Shown: piece by piece, positions 1 through 10,289 of the stretch
Layout: each line of letters starts with the position of its first letter
Position numbering within the stretch: the first letter of the stretch is position 1
Assembly: GCA_958298945.1 (NCBI GenBank)
Contig: OY282610.1
Coordinates: 24,390,233 to 24,454,232, forward strand
Reading direction: 5' to 3'
Origin: Atherix ibis
Taxonomy: Eukaryota; Arthropoda; Insecta; Diptera; Athericidae
Length of the DNA stretch: 64,000 nucleotides
Position numbers and translations under genes: made by a program
The notes under the pieces: model-generated
Database searches by the model: none
Seen by the model: the letters and a program-made list of their open reading frames with translations, nothing else
What the model was told of the DNA's origin: nothing

Positions 1-1996
1 CTTTAGAAGAATATTTAAATAGATCTCGTTCTTATTCTGTATTAATAAGTAAAAAAATAAATAAAACGCCTAATATTAGATTATGAAAACTTATAAATTG
101 TGGTGAAAAAACTATTGTAATGAAAAGAAAGTGACTGTTTAATGTGAATTTATTGCTTTGAAAAGCAAGTCGGCTTTGGCTTATGACCTGAGCCGACAGT
201 TTCTCAGTCGACTTTTCCATAAACGCATGATAATCGACATTTTTTTTAACGTAAAATTAAAAAAAAAATGAAGAAATTATTTTTATGGAGATAATCTGTA
301 ATTTTTAGAGCACATAAAAAATGTTATAAGCCGTAGTGTGTAAAAAAATATCATTAAAAATTACCCTAAAAATTAGGATCGGGTCTTGCAAAATGTCTTT
401 TGCCAATTAATTAAATAAATTTACTTTATTTTATAATTGGAAAAACATTCTAAATATAATAAAATAAAAATTTCATAAAAATAAAAATTTTAAATAAATA
501 AAATTTAATTTTACTTTCCAAAGTTCAAATTAGATAAATCTTCCTCAGTTATTATAATTACTGAAGGTTTTTGGTTGATTTTATTTAAATAAATCTTTTT
601 GTGTAATATTCAACTTAATTTATAAACGATTTATAATTTGATAATAATCTAAATATGCTCCAATATAAAAGGAATCTCATATATTGTTAATTATTCCTTA
701 AAAAATTCTATAAAAAATGTACATATTTTTTTCTAATCGATTTATTATTAAATCTTGTCTATACGAGTACAAATATTTTCGATTATTTAATTAATTCTCG
801 AAATTTATATGTTATTCCAATTGAATTTACTTTTCGATCAAATTTAAATAACAAAAGTCACTTTAAAAATATTTAAAGTAATGCCTCAAAAACGAAAGGT
901 GAATTCAATAAAAAATTTTATTTATAAAAATTTTCTTTTTCCTTATGTTAGTCTTAAAAAATAATTCTCCTTATAATCTGGTACTATCCTTTTAGTATTT
1001 GATTTTTGGTTTAAATAATTTTGTACAATCATCATTCTCAGATAGTATCAGAATTAATAGAAATTCTCACTCAAAAAAAAAAAAAAATTGGGATTAGTTA
1101 AAAGTGATTTTCTGTCAAAAATGTCATTCGAAACTTTTATCTATAATAGCAAATTTTTAGAGACATCCAAAAGCTACATCGTATATTTTTTGTTATTAAA
1201 TATTTAGTCAAATTAGAGCTAATTTTATTCAAATATTATTTGTAGTAAAAAAAAAGAAAATACATAAAAGGGTATATTTTCAACGTCATTAAAGGTGAAA
1301 TAAAAAACTCCCCGGACATTTATGAAAAATTATCGTTTCAGAAAAATGGTCAACTATTTTTTTTTCTCTTTGTTTCAAAGACACAGGTAAGTGTGCTTAT
1401 TGAAATGTTTCTACTTGTTAAACGTAACCTTTTCAAAGCTTATAAAATCGATTGCGTTCTCATCGATTCTCATATGTTCGTACATAGTCAGTCAGTCTGT
1501 CGTAGTAGTCAATAAGTTGAAGTTATTTTTTTTTTTATTTAATTTTTGAATATAGGTAAATAATTTGTATTCTCATTTTTGCGATTATGCAATTTAGTTA
1601 ATCTACTTAAAATGTCACAACATGATTACGTACATGCATTCTTGCACATTACAATTTACCAATAATTTTATTGATTCGAATAAAAAAAAACAAAAACAAA
1701 ATTGTATCCGAAAATAAATTTGCAGTATGACAATTTTTAAAAAAAATATTTTTTTACAGAGGAGAAGAAAAATGTAAAAAAACAGCAAATGAGAAAGGAA
1801 AAAAATGTGACAAATTACAAAACGATTATGGGTCCATCTGTTGACCAGCATCAACAAAAAGAAAACAACTAAAAAGTGTTCAATTTTGATAGTTTTTTTT
1901 TTTTTTTTGGAATTGTATTAAACATTTTTTTAAACGTGCCGAAAAGAATTACATCACGTTTATTTTATTGATTACGAGTATTATGAGAAGAGTTTT
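1..1996. other. AT-rich sequence, inferred intron of the T-box gene
   Basis: No coding potential or RNA gene was recognised. The sequence is very AT-rich with many A and T homopolymers. Because a downstream internal exon at 6714 begins with a splice acceptor and the T-box exons are absent from the window, this stretch is inferred to lie in a large upstream intron. Confidence 0.5.
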
Positions 1997-2855
1997 TATT
2001 TTTTTTTTAGGTTTAGATTAATGAGGTCCAGGGGGAAACCTTCAAAAGATACTCGCCTGGAAGACCTTCTACCTGCCAGACGAGTTATGTGGGATTTCTA
2101 CCTCGCTAAAACCTAACCTGTACCTTTAACTTTACTCCCGGAACGATGGTTCCCCGGCGGCACTCTTTGTAAATACTACTTCGCCGGGGCATTCTTATTT
2201 GATATTGCTGCTGTCCCGATGTTATGACGCCTCGCGGCCTATTCTTCGTACGTGGTGCGAAATTCCTTGATGATAGATTCCGCGTACTCTGCAACTCTGT
2301 TCCAAGCCGATTGGCTCTTAAGCATACACTCCACTATGTTTTATGGACTGATGGAACGGTCCAGATTTCTCTCCAGTTCTGCCCGTGTCCCCTCGTAGAA
2401 GGGGCATTGGAAGAACACATGTTCTGCATCTTCGATTACATCGCGGTAATGATGACAGTTTGGGGAGTCAGTTCTCTTGAATCTGTTCAAGTATGCCCGA
2501 AAGCATCCATGCCCACTCAAGAGTTGGGTGATGTAATACCCGACTTTCCCGTGCCGGCGAGTGACCCATTTGGTGACATCTGGGATCAGCCGATGAGTCC
2601 ACCGACTCTTCGTCGAGCTGTCCCATCTCTTTTGCCAGAGGCGAAGAGTCTCGGGTCTCTCCTCTTCACAGAGGACCTTTCGCCGCTCTTCTTTCTACCT
2701 ACGATGTTGGCGTTCCCGCTCTCCTGTCAGGGTGTCGATGGGTGGGCATGATGCCACGACGTTGACTGCATCGGGTGATACCGTTCGGTATGCTGACGCC
2801 ACAAAACTGCACGATGCACATTGAGTCTTCTCAGTGTACATCGTGAAGTTTTGTT
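1997..2855 (-). mobile_element. 5'-truncated R1-clade-like non-LTR retrotransposon, ORF2 C-terminus plus 3' UTR
   Basis: Reading the minus strand from about 2815 gives a nearly continuous C-terminal reverse-transcriptase tail: a segment reading SAYRTVSPDAVNVVAS, then PIDTLTGER, an arginine/glutamate-rich stretch, LWQKRWDSSTKSRWTHRLIP, and a block reading ITQLLSGHGCFRAYL and then a Cys/His cluster ending EDAEHVFFQCPFYEG. This order is characteristic of the end of ORF2 in R1/TRAS/Waldo-type elements. At least two in-frame stops (in the arginine-rich region and after LDRSISP) show it is dead. After the reading frame comes about 150 bp of 3' UTR. A T-run at 2001-2010, the complement of a poly(A) tail, marks the 3' end. 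The reverse-transcriptase and endonuclease domains are missing, as expected of 5' truncation. The right edge is approximate. The long plus-strand reading frame over the same bases is an antisense shadow. Confidence 0.85.
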
Positions 2856-2859
2856 TATT

Positions 2860-3295
2860 TAGCCAAGTTCATTGAAGGTCCTAAAAGACAGATTTTAAGA
2901 CCTAAATTATATTCAAAGGGGAATTAATTTGAATTAAGGAAAATAAATATTTTCATAGAAATTGATTTTGACTTGTCAATAATTTTTGAATGTTGGTTTT
3001 TTTTCTTGTTGTATCAGAAAAGCATATCTGAAGTCTTAATATTTTATAGTATAGGAGCTAGAAAACTACTTTGCGTATCACCAATACGAATTGAAAATAT
3101 TTCGTAACATTGAACATTTTTAGTTTTTTGATAATATTGATTTTAGAGGCACAATTTTTTTTAGTCAGGAAAAATGTAGACGAATTTTTTTTTGAGTAAA
3201 CAAGGATAACACAAGTGATCAAAATGTCTTGCGATACTCCTGGATAATTGGACTCTTCTTGCTCAAAAAGGATGCAGTAAAATGACTAACAACAC
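2860..3295. other. AT-rich spacer, nothing recognised
   Basis: Unique AT-rich sequence between the retrotransposon remnant and the 31-bp array. No open frame, RNA gene or transposon motif was seen. Confidence 0.5.
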
Positions 3296-3299
3296 GATT

Positions 3300-4240
3300 T
3301 GGAATCTAATTCTTATGGGTCTAGGGTTTAATCAATCTAGCGCTTATCGGTCTTTAGTCTAATCAATCTCATATTTATCGGTCTATGATCTAATCAATCT
3401 AGCGCTTATCGATCTGTGGTCTAACAAATCTAATTCTTATTGGTCTAGGGTCTAATCGGCCTATGGTCAAATTAATTTAATCTTTATCGTTCTATAGTCT
3501 AATCAATCTCAAATTTATCGATCTATGGTCTAATCAATCTAGCAATTATCGGTATAAGGTCTAATAAATATAATTCTTATCGGTCTATAGTCTAATCAAT
3601 CTCATATTTATCGATCTATGGTCTAGTCAATCTAGCGCTTATCGATCTGTGGTCTAATAAATCTAATTCTTATTGGTCTAGGGTCTAATCGGCCTATGGT
3701 CAAATTAATTTAATCTTTATCGTTCTATAGTCTAATCAATCTTATATTTATCGGTCTATAGTCTAACCAATCTAGCGCTTATCGGTCTATAGTCTAATCG
3801 GCCTGTGGTCTAATAAATCTAATCCTTATCGGTCTATAGTCTAATCAATCTCAAATTTATCGATCTATGGTCTAATCAATCTAGCAATTATCGGTCTAAG
3901 GTCTAATCGGCCTGTGGTCTAATAAATCTAATCCTTATCTGTCTATAGTCTAATCAATCTCATATTTATCGATCTACGGTCTAGTCAATTGGATCCTTAT
4001 TGGCATATAGTCTAACCAATAGAACCTTTATTGGTCTATGGTCTAATCAATCTAATCCTTGTCGGTATATGTTCTCATCAATCTAATTGTTATCAGTATA
4101 TGGTCTAATCAGTTTATTCCTTCTCGGTCCTTAGTTTAATAAATCTCACCTTTATGGGTCTATAGTCTAATCAATTGGATCTTTGCCGATATGTAGTCTA
4201 AAAAAATCTCCTATTTATTTTTCTATAGTCTAACTGATAA
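3300..4240. repeat. 31-bp tandem repeat array (minisatellite)
   Basis: The array is built on a unit of about 31 bp of the form TCTAATCAATCTcatatttatcgGTCTATGG, with variants agcgcttatc, aattcttatt and aaatttatc in the middle. Shorter half-units of about 16 bp (TCTAATCGGCCTATGG) are interspersed. A longer block beginning agcgcttatcgatctgtgg near 3400 reappears near 3634 with almost the same order of variant units, so the array has grown by duplicating multi-unit blocks as well as single units. Units become more diverged after about 4000. Confidence 0.9.
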
Positions 4241-6713
4241 GCCAATAAATTCATTGCATAATTTTTTTTTTAGGGTTTATTTGAAAAAAGTTTATATATG
4301 GTATTCCGGAAAGAGGAAAAAAAAACTTCTTTGAGAATATTTTTTTCCCTCAACCTTAATGCTGTGTAATCTTGACTTATACTTTACGAATTAAAACAAA
4401 TTACATAAGTTCGTACAGCTTAGAAGAGATTACATGATTTTTTTTCCCACTATTTACACTATCAAACCAAATACTTTTAATGCTATTAAGCGTCAATTTA
4501 GCGTTTTATTGGAAAAGTGTTCAGTCTATAAACTTTTAAAAGGTGACATAAGAATAGCAGTTATTCACATTTATTATTTATTGATTTTTATCCTTTTGGA
4601 TTACCAGAGCACATGGTGTAAGATTTATCTTGAAGGCATGCATTTTACAAGTGAACAAAAAAAAATCTTCGACCAAAATTTATAAATATTCAAATCTTTT
4701 CACTTAAAATGTTCAAGACATAAAATGTTCTTCCTTCCATAGAGGCAAAAGGAAATGTTTTTCTAAAAACCGATTGCCTCAAATCATCTCCAGATGGCGT
4801 ACTATGCCAACGAAGTATCTTTTTAAATGTTCTGCCCTTTTTCGATTAAATTTTAAGATATAAACATTTAAAACTGAAATTGTGTTGCAACGAGTTAACC
4901 TGCAAAAATCTCTGACGTATCGTATCCATTTACAAATAGTTTCATTTAAATTATCCAAACTAAGGGAAATAAATTCAAAATAAAATCCGGCGATAAATTT
5001 CTTTTTTCTTATGGAATAAATTGAAAATTTCTTGTCCTAAACTAACTACCACTACTTCTGCGATAAACCGAAACCGATTGAAGAGTGCAGGAGGGGAGGC
5101 ATTATTTGGATAAGGGCTGTGACGAAAATGGGAGAAAACTTCTTAACAAAGTACCCTAAAAATGTTGGTTGATTTTTCGGTTCGTTTTTGTAATTCAGTT
5201 CAATTACTCGAATCTGAGAATGTAATCCGGGATGATTTTTTATTTACAATTCGATTTATTTACTCTTCGGTTTGGCGTGTAAAATCAGGTCGGTTCATAT
5301 CAATTCGATTAGATTCAATTTGATATACTGTCCGTCTGATGAAGGGATCAGAATAGTCCCCAAATTTGGTTATATTTTTCCTATCCTCGGAAATCCTCTG
5401 CAGGCTTTTTTAAGCAATCCGATGCTTGTTTAGTGATGAGGGATGGCAACGAACTACGTTTGAGGTTAATATCAGCTTAAAAGATCAAATTAAGACAACA
5501 CTCAGCAAGAAGATGGACTATCGGTCGGAGCAGAGCCAGCAATCTGTGCAGCAATCACGGTCAGGACGGCAAGTCCATGAATATGCAGAAATCAGTCAAT
5601 TCGATTAGAGATACCTACAATCCTGTAGCTGTCAAGGGTGATGATGAGAATGTGGTAAAAAGCATGCCGGGAATTGTGGCAATAGATTGGATTGGCGGAA
5701 TGGGGGCTCGTTTGCACTGCGACCAAAGCACTAATGCAGGCAGACGTGGTGAATTCTGGTGCAGATGATGCCCGATACGAACAGAGAGGGTGGACAGGAC
5801 TTTTTGTTGATGGTACATCGAAGGTGGTCAGAGTGTGAGAGTGTGCTCGTCCGTAACGGGAGCCCAACTGTGTAAACAAGTAAATGTGAATTTCCATAGA
5901 AAAACCGAAAAAGTCATAGTAAAAGCGATGCTCGGCTCGGCTAGTGGCTAACTTTGTGCGATGAAACATTCTCAACGGACGAGGATAGAATGCCTCGGAC
6001 AAGACGGCGAAGAATGATGGGGGTACGAATAAATTGCGGATGCCCCAGGGTGTTTGCAGAGTATCAATTTCTAGTCGGATTTCCATTTTCCAATGCGATT
6101 ACCGTGGATTTTTTGCCAAATGATGAATTGGCTTCTGATTGATTTGACGCAGCAGAAAACGACTGACAAGCATCACTTTGAATGTACAGAGAAGGCGACT
6201 GACTTTGTATGCTCAGCCAAGTAGCCGAAGGGAGGAACGTCCGCACGCTAGAGTGTTAAGTAATAATGTAAGTGAATAGGATCATTAGGAAAGGCGAGAA
6301 CAGCTTGAGGGCGCCGATACAGGGGATTGATGATGCCCTAATCCGGATTTCTTAATTCTTGGCAAATCGATATCCATTGTCGTCGGTATTGCTTCCCTTC
6401 GATTTCTCAAAACGGATTAGGATTTTTTTTTATCAATTATATCGATTGATTTTGGTGTCTTCTATTTAATTTGAAGTTATTTTTCTGCACCTTATCGTGT
6501 CCGGTTGGGGTTTTTTTTTCTCTACGTTTTTTTGTTGTTGTATTTATTCGATTGTTATTAGGGAGGAATTATGCAAGGTGATTAGGGAGAAATTTCGTAA
6601 AATGTGAAAATGGAAATGTTCGAATTTAGTTTCTAATATAATCAATTGTGGACAATGCGAAGCGTAGAACTTTCGATTACTAACCAGCAAAATCCCGATT
6701 ATTGTTGTTACAG
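4241..6713. other. Inferred intron, with a less AT-rich island near 5.0-6.4 kb
   Basis: The stretch lies directly upstream of a supported splice acceptor. Between about 5040 and 6350 base composition is clearly less AT-rich than the flanks, and several short overlapping open frames occur on both strands (for example 5592-6086 minus). None gave a recognisable domain and none is flanked by a convincing splice pair that joins in frame to the exon at 6714. A conserved non-coding or regulatory element within the T-box gene intron is a reasonable reading, but unproven. Confidence 0.45.
6677..6713 (+). other. Splice acceptor with consensus branch point
   Basis: A perfect TACTAAC branch-point motif lies at 6678-6684, with its branch A about 30 nt upstream of the AG at 6712-6713. 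The intervening tract reads attgttgttacag. This spacing and the exon-like composition change just downstream decide the exon start at 6714. Confidence 0.8.
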
Positions 6714-6928
6714 GCAAGCCTTAATGGCGCAGCGAGGAACATCCGATTCGGATAAACTGAATCCCACCCACGTGAGCAGTAGCAGGGCACCAGCGCATCT
6801 CAGTCAGACGGGACGGCACGACAACCAGGATGACGATGACAAGCTACTGGATGTAGTTGGGCCACCACAAAGCCCCCTGCTACCCCTTAGTCATTCCCTA
6901 CAGCAAATGCATGCCCATCCGCATTCAG
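6714..6928 (+). CDS. bi: Penultimate coding exon of a T-box transcription factor (TBX2/3 type, probable optomotor-blind/bifid)
   Basis: The exon is 215 nt. One base completes a codon from the previous exon, 71 full codons follow, and the last base is the first position of a codon finished in the next exon. It begins QALMAQRGTSDSDKLNPTH, includes an acidic stretch DNQDDDDKLLDVVGPPQSP, and ends with a Leu/Ser/His segment LLPLSHSLQQMHAHPHS. The donor is CAG|GTATTG at 6928/6929. Joining to 7091 creates an alanine codon (G|CC) and keeps the frame open. It contains no T-box residues, so it lies C-terminal to the DNA-binding domain; those exons are upstream of the window. Proteins of this family are nuclear regulators of patterning, acting mainly as repressors in vertebrate TBX2/3 and in optic lobe and wing development for Drosophila omb. 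The family call rests mainly on the next exon and on recall of omb-like sequence. Another T-box paralogue is possible but less likely. Confidence 0.75.
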
Positions 6929-7090
6929 GTATTGTTGAACATTTTTTTTCACTTTTTTCTATAAAAACAAACAACATTTTTTCTAAACATTTTAAGATAA
7001 TTTATAAATATTTTAATATAAAAATTAATTGATTTTTGTCTGTGATTATAAAAAGAGGATAACAATTTAACAATAAATAAGTCCTTGCAG
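6929..7090 (+). other. bi: Intron of the T-box gene (162 bp)
   Basis: The short GT-AG intron starts GTATTG at 6929 and ends gtccttgcAG at 7090. It is very AT-rich compared with both flanking exons, and removing it joins the two coding frames without a shift. Confidence 0.85.
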
Positions 7091-8058
7091 CCTGGTTTAA
7101 CCACCTGACCGGCGGCGGTGATATTCAAGCTAACGAAGAGGCGATACGAAGGCGTCTGCAACCGGACGAATCGGAGCGAGATGGTAGCGATTCCAGTTGT
7201 TCAGAGAGTGTGGCTGGTAGTACGGGCGGAGCATTTCGACCAACGTCTGGCAGTCCCAAGGAGGGGCACAATTCAGCCGGTACATCATATCCGTCACCGA
7301 ATATATCAGTGGGTCCGCCAATTCATCCACCGCCGCATTTACTGCCTTATCTGTACCCGCACGGGCTGTATCCACCACCGCCGCTGTCGCTGTTACACAA
7401 CCCGGCTGCGGCGGCTGCTATGAATCCGGGACTCAATCCGGGCCTCCTATTCAATGCCCAACTAGCGCTGGCAGCACAGCATCCCGCCTTATTCGGCCAC
7501 TATTCGGGCCATTCGCCGGCGTCGCCGTTGCATGGCCTTAAGGGTCATCGATTCTCTCCGTACAGTTTGCCCGGCAGTCTAGGCTCAGCGTTTGACGCAG
7601 TCACACCCGGCTCCAATTTGACCAGTAATCGTATAGGCGATCGTGGCGGAGGCGGCGGAGCCGGCGGTGGCAATAATGCTGGCGACAATGTGGGCAGTGG
7701 TCTAGGTTCGGATACCGGCCGGCGCAGTCTAAGTTCAAGTCCAAGGCCGCGCGCTTCATCGAACTCACCACCGACACGGCCTATCTCGGTATCACCGACA
7801 CCTTCGCCGTCGATCATGCAAATTGGCCAGAACAAATGCCTAACGTCGCAGTCGAATTCACCATCAGAATTGAAGAACATTGAAAAAATGGTAAACGGCC
7901 TGGAAGTGCAACACAACGGCGGTGCCGGAGGCGGTGCATCCAGCGGCAGTGGAGCCAACTCCATGGCGGTCTCAAATACGAACAGTGGCGTAGTTGTTAT
8001 CGATGATCCAACAGGGACGACGTCCTCAATGAAAATCTCCTCACAAGCCGATCAGTGA
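7091..8058 (+). CDS. bi: Terminal coding exon, C-terminal domain of a T-box transcription factor (probable optomotor-blind/bifid)
   Basis: Two bases complete the split alanine codon, then 321 codons precede TGA at 8056. With the preceding exon the window encodes the last 393 residues. In order (residues of this 393-aa part): WFNHLTGGGDIQANEEAIRR at 73-92; an acidic/Ser segment DESERDGSDSSCSESVAGS at about 97-115; Pro/Tyr/His-rich HLLPYLYPHGLYPPP near 152; alanine-rich then NPGLLFNAQLALAAQHPALF near 190; LKGHRFSPYSLPGSLGSAFD near 221; a glycine/asparagine-rich linker near 257-275; a Ser/Pro-rich stretch near 286-313; and ELKNIEKMVNGLEVQ near 333. The two blocks around FNAQLALAAQHPALF and HRFSPYSLP are what I associate with omb/TBX2/3 C-termini. 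GC content is far above its surroundings, as expected for a fly exon. The T-box itself is outside the window, so orthology cannot be tested here. The same frame stays open for 15 codons beyond the stop. Confidence 0.8.
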
Positions 8059-8106
8059 CACATGGACTTGGTCGACATCAGTAAAACCATCGATTTAGGT
8101 GCGTGA
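8059..8106 (+). other. In-frame extension after the TGA stop (possible readthrough or alternative exon end)
   Basis: Directly after TGA the frame continues CAC ATG GAC TTG and reads HMDLVDISKTIDLGA before a second TGA at 8104-8106. The first stop is followed by C, the context known to be leakiest for UGA in flies. The bases up to about 8097 keep exon-like composition, and the A-rich flank starts just after. AG|GTGCGT at 8097-8103 also resembles a weak splice donor, so an alternative exon end is a competing explanation. No conservation data are available here. Confidence 0.35.
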
Positions 8107-8820
8107 CATTAAGTTACATTTGGTTTTCCCATTTAGTATGGCCCACAAACTCCTACCCCCACCCCCCAACCCCACCACAATCCCTTCCATAAAAATCCTT
8201 TTGTGTATTCTGTTAATTATTTATTCCCAAAAAAAAATTTCTCTACATTCATTTTTGTTTTGCCATTTATTTAAAATACGAAAATTTTCTTTTGCTTTTT
8301 GTTTTTAAAGAATTTGCAAAAAGCAAACAATTCCAAATTTTTTAAACACATCAACAAAAAAAAACACACACACACAAAACACTATTCAAAAAAAAATCTA
8401 ACATTATTAAAAAAAAATCTAAACAGAAATTTTTAAAAGAAAAAATGAAAATATTAGAAATTTTTTTCAAAATAAGAATTTAAAAAATTAATTAAAAATT
8501 TTATATTAAAAAAAAATTGAAATCAAACACAAATTATTTATAATGCAAAAAATAAGAACTAAGAAAAAATGCAATTTAAAATTGACAAAAAAAAAAAATA
8601 ACCAAAAAAAAAATAAAAATTTCACAAATAAGTTCAGGTGAAAATAGTTTAAACAAAACAAAAAGCAAAATGTAAAATCGAAAACTATTCGATCCTAAGT
8701 CCTTCGTGTCAGCATAGACAGAAAATATCCTTTTAGTTACTTGGTATATAAAAAGGGCAACAAAAAAAAATATAAAATGAATAATTCGGCAAAAGTAAAT
8801 TGAATGGAAATTAACTTTTT

Positions 8821-8836
8821 CACACACACACACACA
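8821..8836. repeat. CA microsatellite
   Basis: About eight consecutive CA units within the A-rich 3' flank of the T-box gene. Confidence 0.85.
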
Positions 8837-9969
8837 TACACAAAACAAAATATACAAAGTCCTTCCGGTATGGCAATATAAAAACAAAATTTGGTGAAAA
8901 ACACATAAAAACAAAAACTTTTATATTAAATATAAAAAATTAAAAACCGGCCAAATGCGATTTAATTTTATTGCAAAGAAAATTCAAAGGACGAAAAAAC
9001 CTGATAATTAACAGAAAAACAAACAAACATTGTCAAAATAAGCAAAAAATATTTTCAACAAAAAAAAAACGAAACACCTACAATTACTAAAAAAAAAAGC
9101 TACTAAATTTTATTAAAATAAAAAGTAAAAAACAAAAAAAAAACAATTTAAATTTATGAAAATCACCCACTTACTCTTGTGTACTATGTAAATAGAACAA
9201 AAAAAAAAAAGAAAATAAAAATTTAAATAAATAAATTAAATTAAATTATAGGAAATAGAATAAAATAAAAACAGAACAAACTAATTAGGAATTATTATAC
9301 TATAATCTAAGCTAATTAATAATTATTAATAATTAATTGTAGTTAAAATAAGTAAAATGAAATGAAATTGAAAATGAAAATTACTAAAAAAAAAAAAAAA
9401 AGAAAAAGGATACGTACGACATTAAAAATAACGTCTTACAAGTACGAATTGCAATATTAACTAAAAAGGACATAAGCAAAATTGAGAGAATAAAAAATTA
9501 TTACGAGTAACAAAACTCAAAGGAGAAGAAAATATTTCTTATAATCTGTGGACGCCACGTCAAACGGTCAATAGTAGAGGAGCACGTAATTTTTTTATGT
9601 TGGTTTTTCTACCAATACGAACAAATAACATTAATAGCGATTGGAGAAAAAAATATGCATGAAAAACATTTCCAATCGTATTTACACCAATACGAATAAA
9701 AATAAATTTTTATTTTTAAAAATTGTCGTTTTTTTAGTTTCTATTTTTTCATTAAAAAAAAAATGGGATAAAAACTTTTTCTTAAAAAAAATTACTATTT
9801 TCGTTAAAATTTTTACTTTTTTCGTTAAAAAAAAAATTCCAACCCCTAAAAATAAAAAATGGATTCTTTCCAAATTTTATTTTCATATAAAAGTAAAATT
9901 TATTTATGAATTCCAGAAAAGAAGAATAGAAAAAATATTATTATTTGAACGAAAAAAATTTAACTACAA

Positions 9970-10036
9970 ACAAACACACACACACATACACGGACGCACA
10001 CACGTACACACACACACAAACACACACTCACAAACA
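9970..10036. repeat. Imperfect CA microsatellite
   Basis: Interrupted CA repeats with CG and TA substitutions (cacacacata, cggacgcaca, cgtacacaca) over about 65 bp. Confidence 0.8.
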
Positions 10037-10289
10037 AATACGAAAGAAAATTATACAGCCACCATAAGAAAAAAATAATTCCACAAATAAGATTTGATCA
10101 AAAAAAAAAAAAAAAGAAAAAGATTTTTGTTAATTACTAACTGACTTTTGGATAGGAAATTTCTTTTTGTGTGTATAGCAGGTGAGTAAAAAAAAGGGGG
10201 GGGGGGGTATAATTATTTTCGGTGAGCACATAATCAATTTTGAGTGGTTTCAAAATTATTTTTTTTCGTTAACCCTTACAACAGCAAAA

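Larger units (their letters stand above)
8107..10285 (+). other. A-rich 3' UTR/flank of the T-box gene
   Basis: This stretch is extremely A-rich on the plus strand, with many oligo(A) runs, CA microsatellites and several AATAAA-like hexamers, so no single polyadenylation site can be chosen. Its position after the stop codon makes at least the beginning 3' UTR. Open frames in it (for example 9641-10078) are low-complexity Lys/Ile/Phe strings with no domain. A 12-base G run lies at 10196-10207. Confidence 0.5.

Noticed and set aside
1441..1505. TATAAAA followed by CAGTCAGTC, resembling a core promoter
   Set aside because: The spacing from TATA to the initiator-like motif is about 47 nt, too long for a fly core promoter, and no transcript is suggested downstream.
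2224..2751. 175-codon plus-strand open frame
   Set aside because: It is antisense to the R1-like coding sequence, whose motifs are clear on the minus strand. The composition of that gene keeps the opposite frame open.
5592..6086. 164-codon minus-strand open frame in the upstream intron
   Set aside because: No recognised domain, no splice or start context, and other frames are open in the same place because of local GC content. Kept only as part of an island of interest.
7545..7964. 139-codon minus-strand open frame
   Set aside because: It lies entirely opposite the T-box terminal exon. Its Pro/Leu-rich translation is a shadow of Gly/Ser codons on the coding strand.
9641..10078. 145-codon plus-strand open frame in the 3' flank
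   Set aside because: Lys/Phe/Ile homopolymers followed by translated CA repeats; low complexity without any gene signal.
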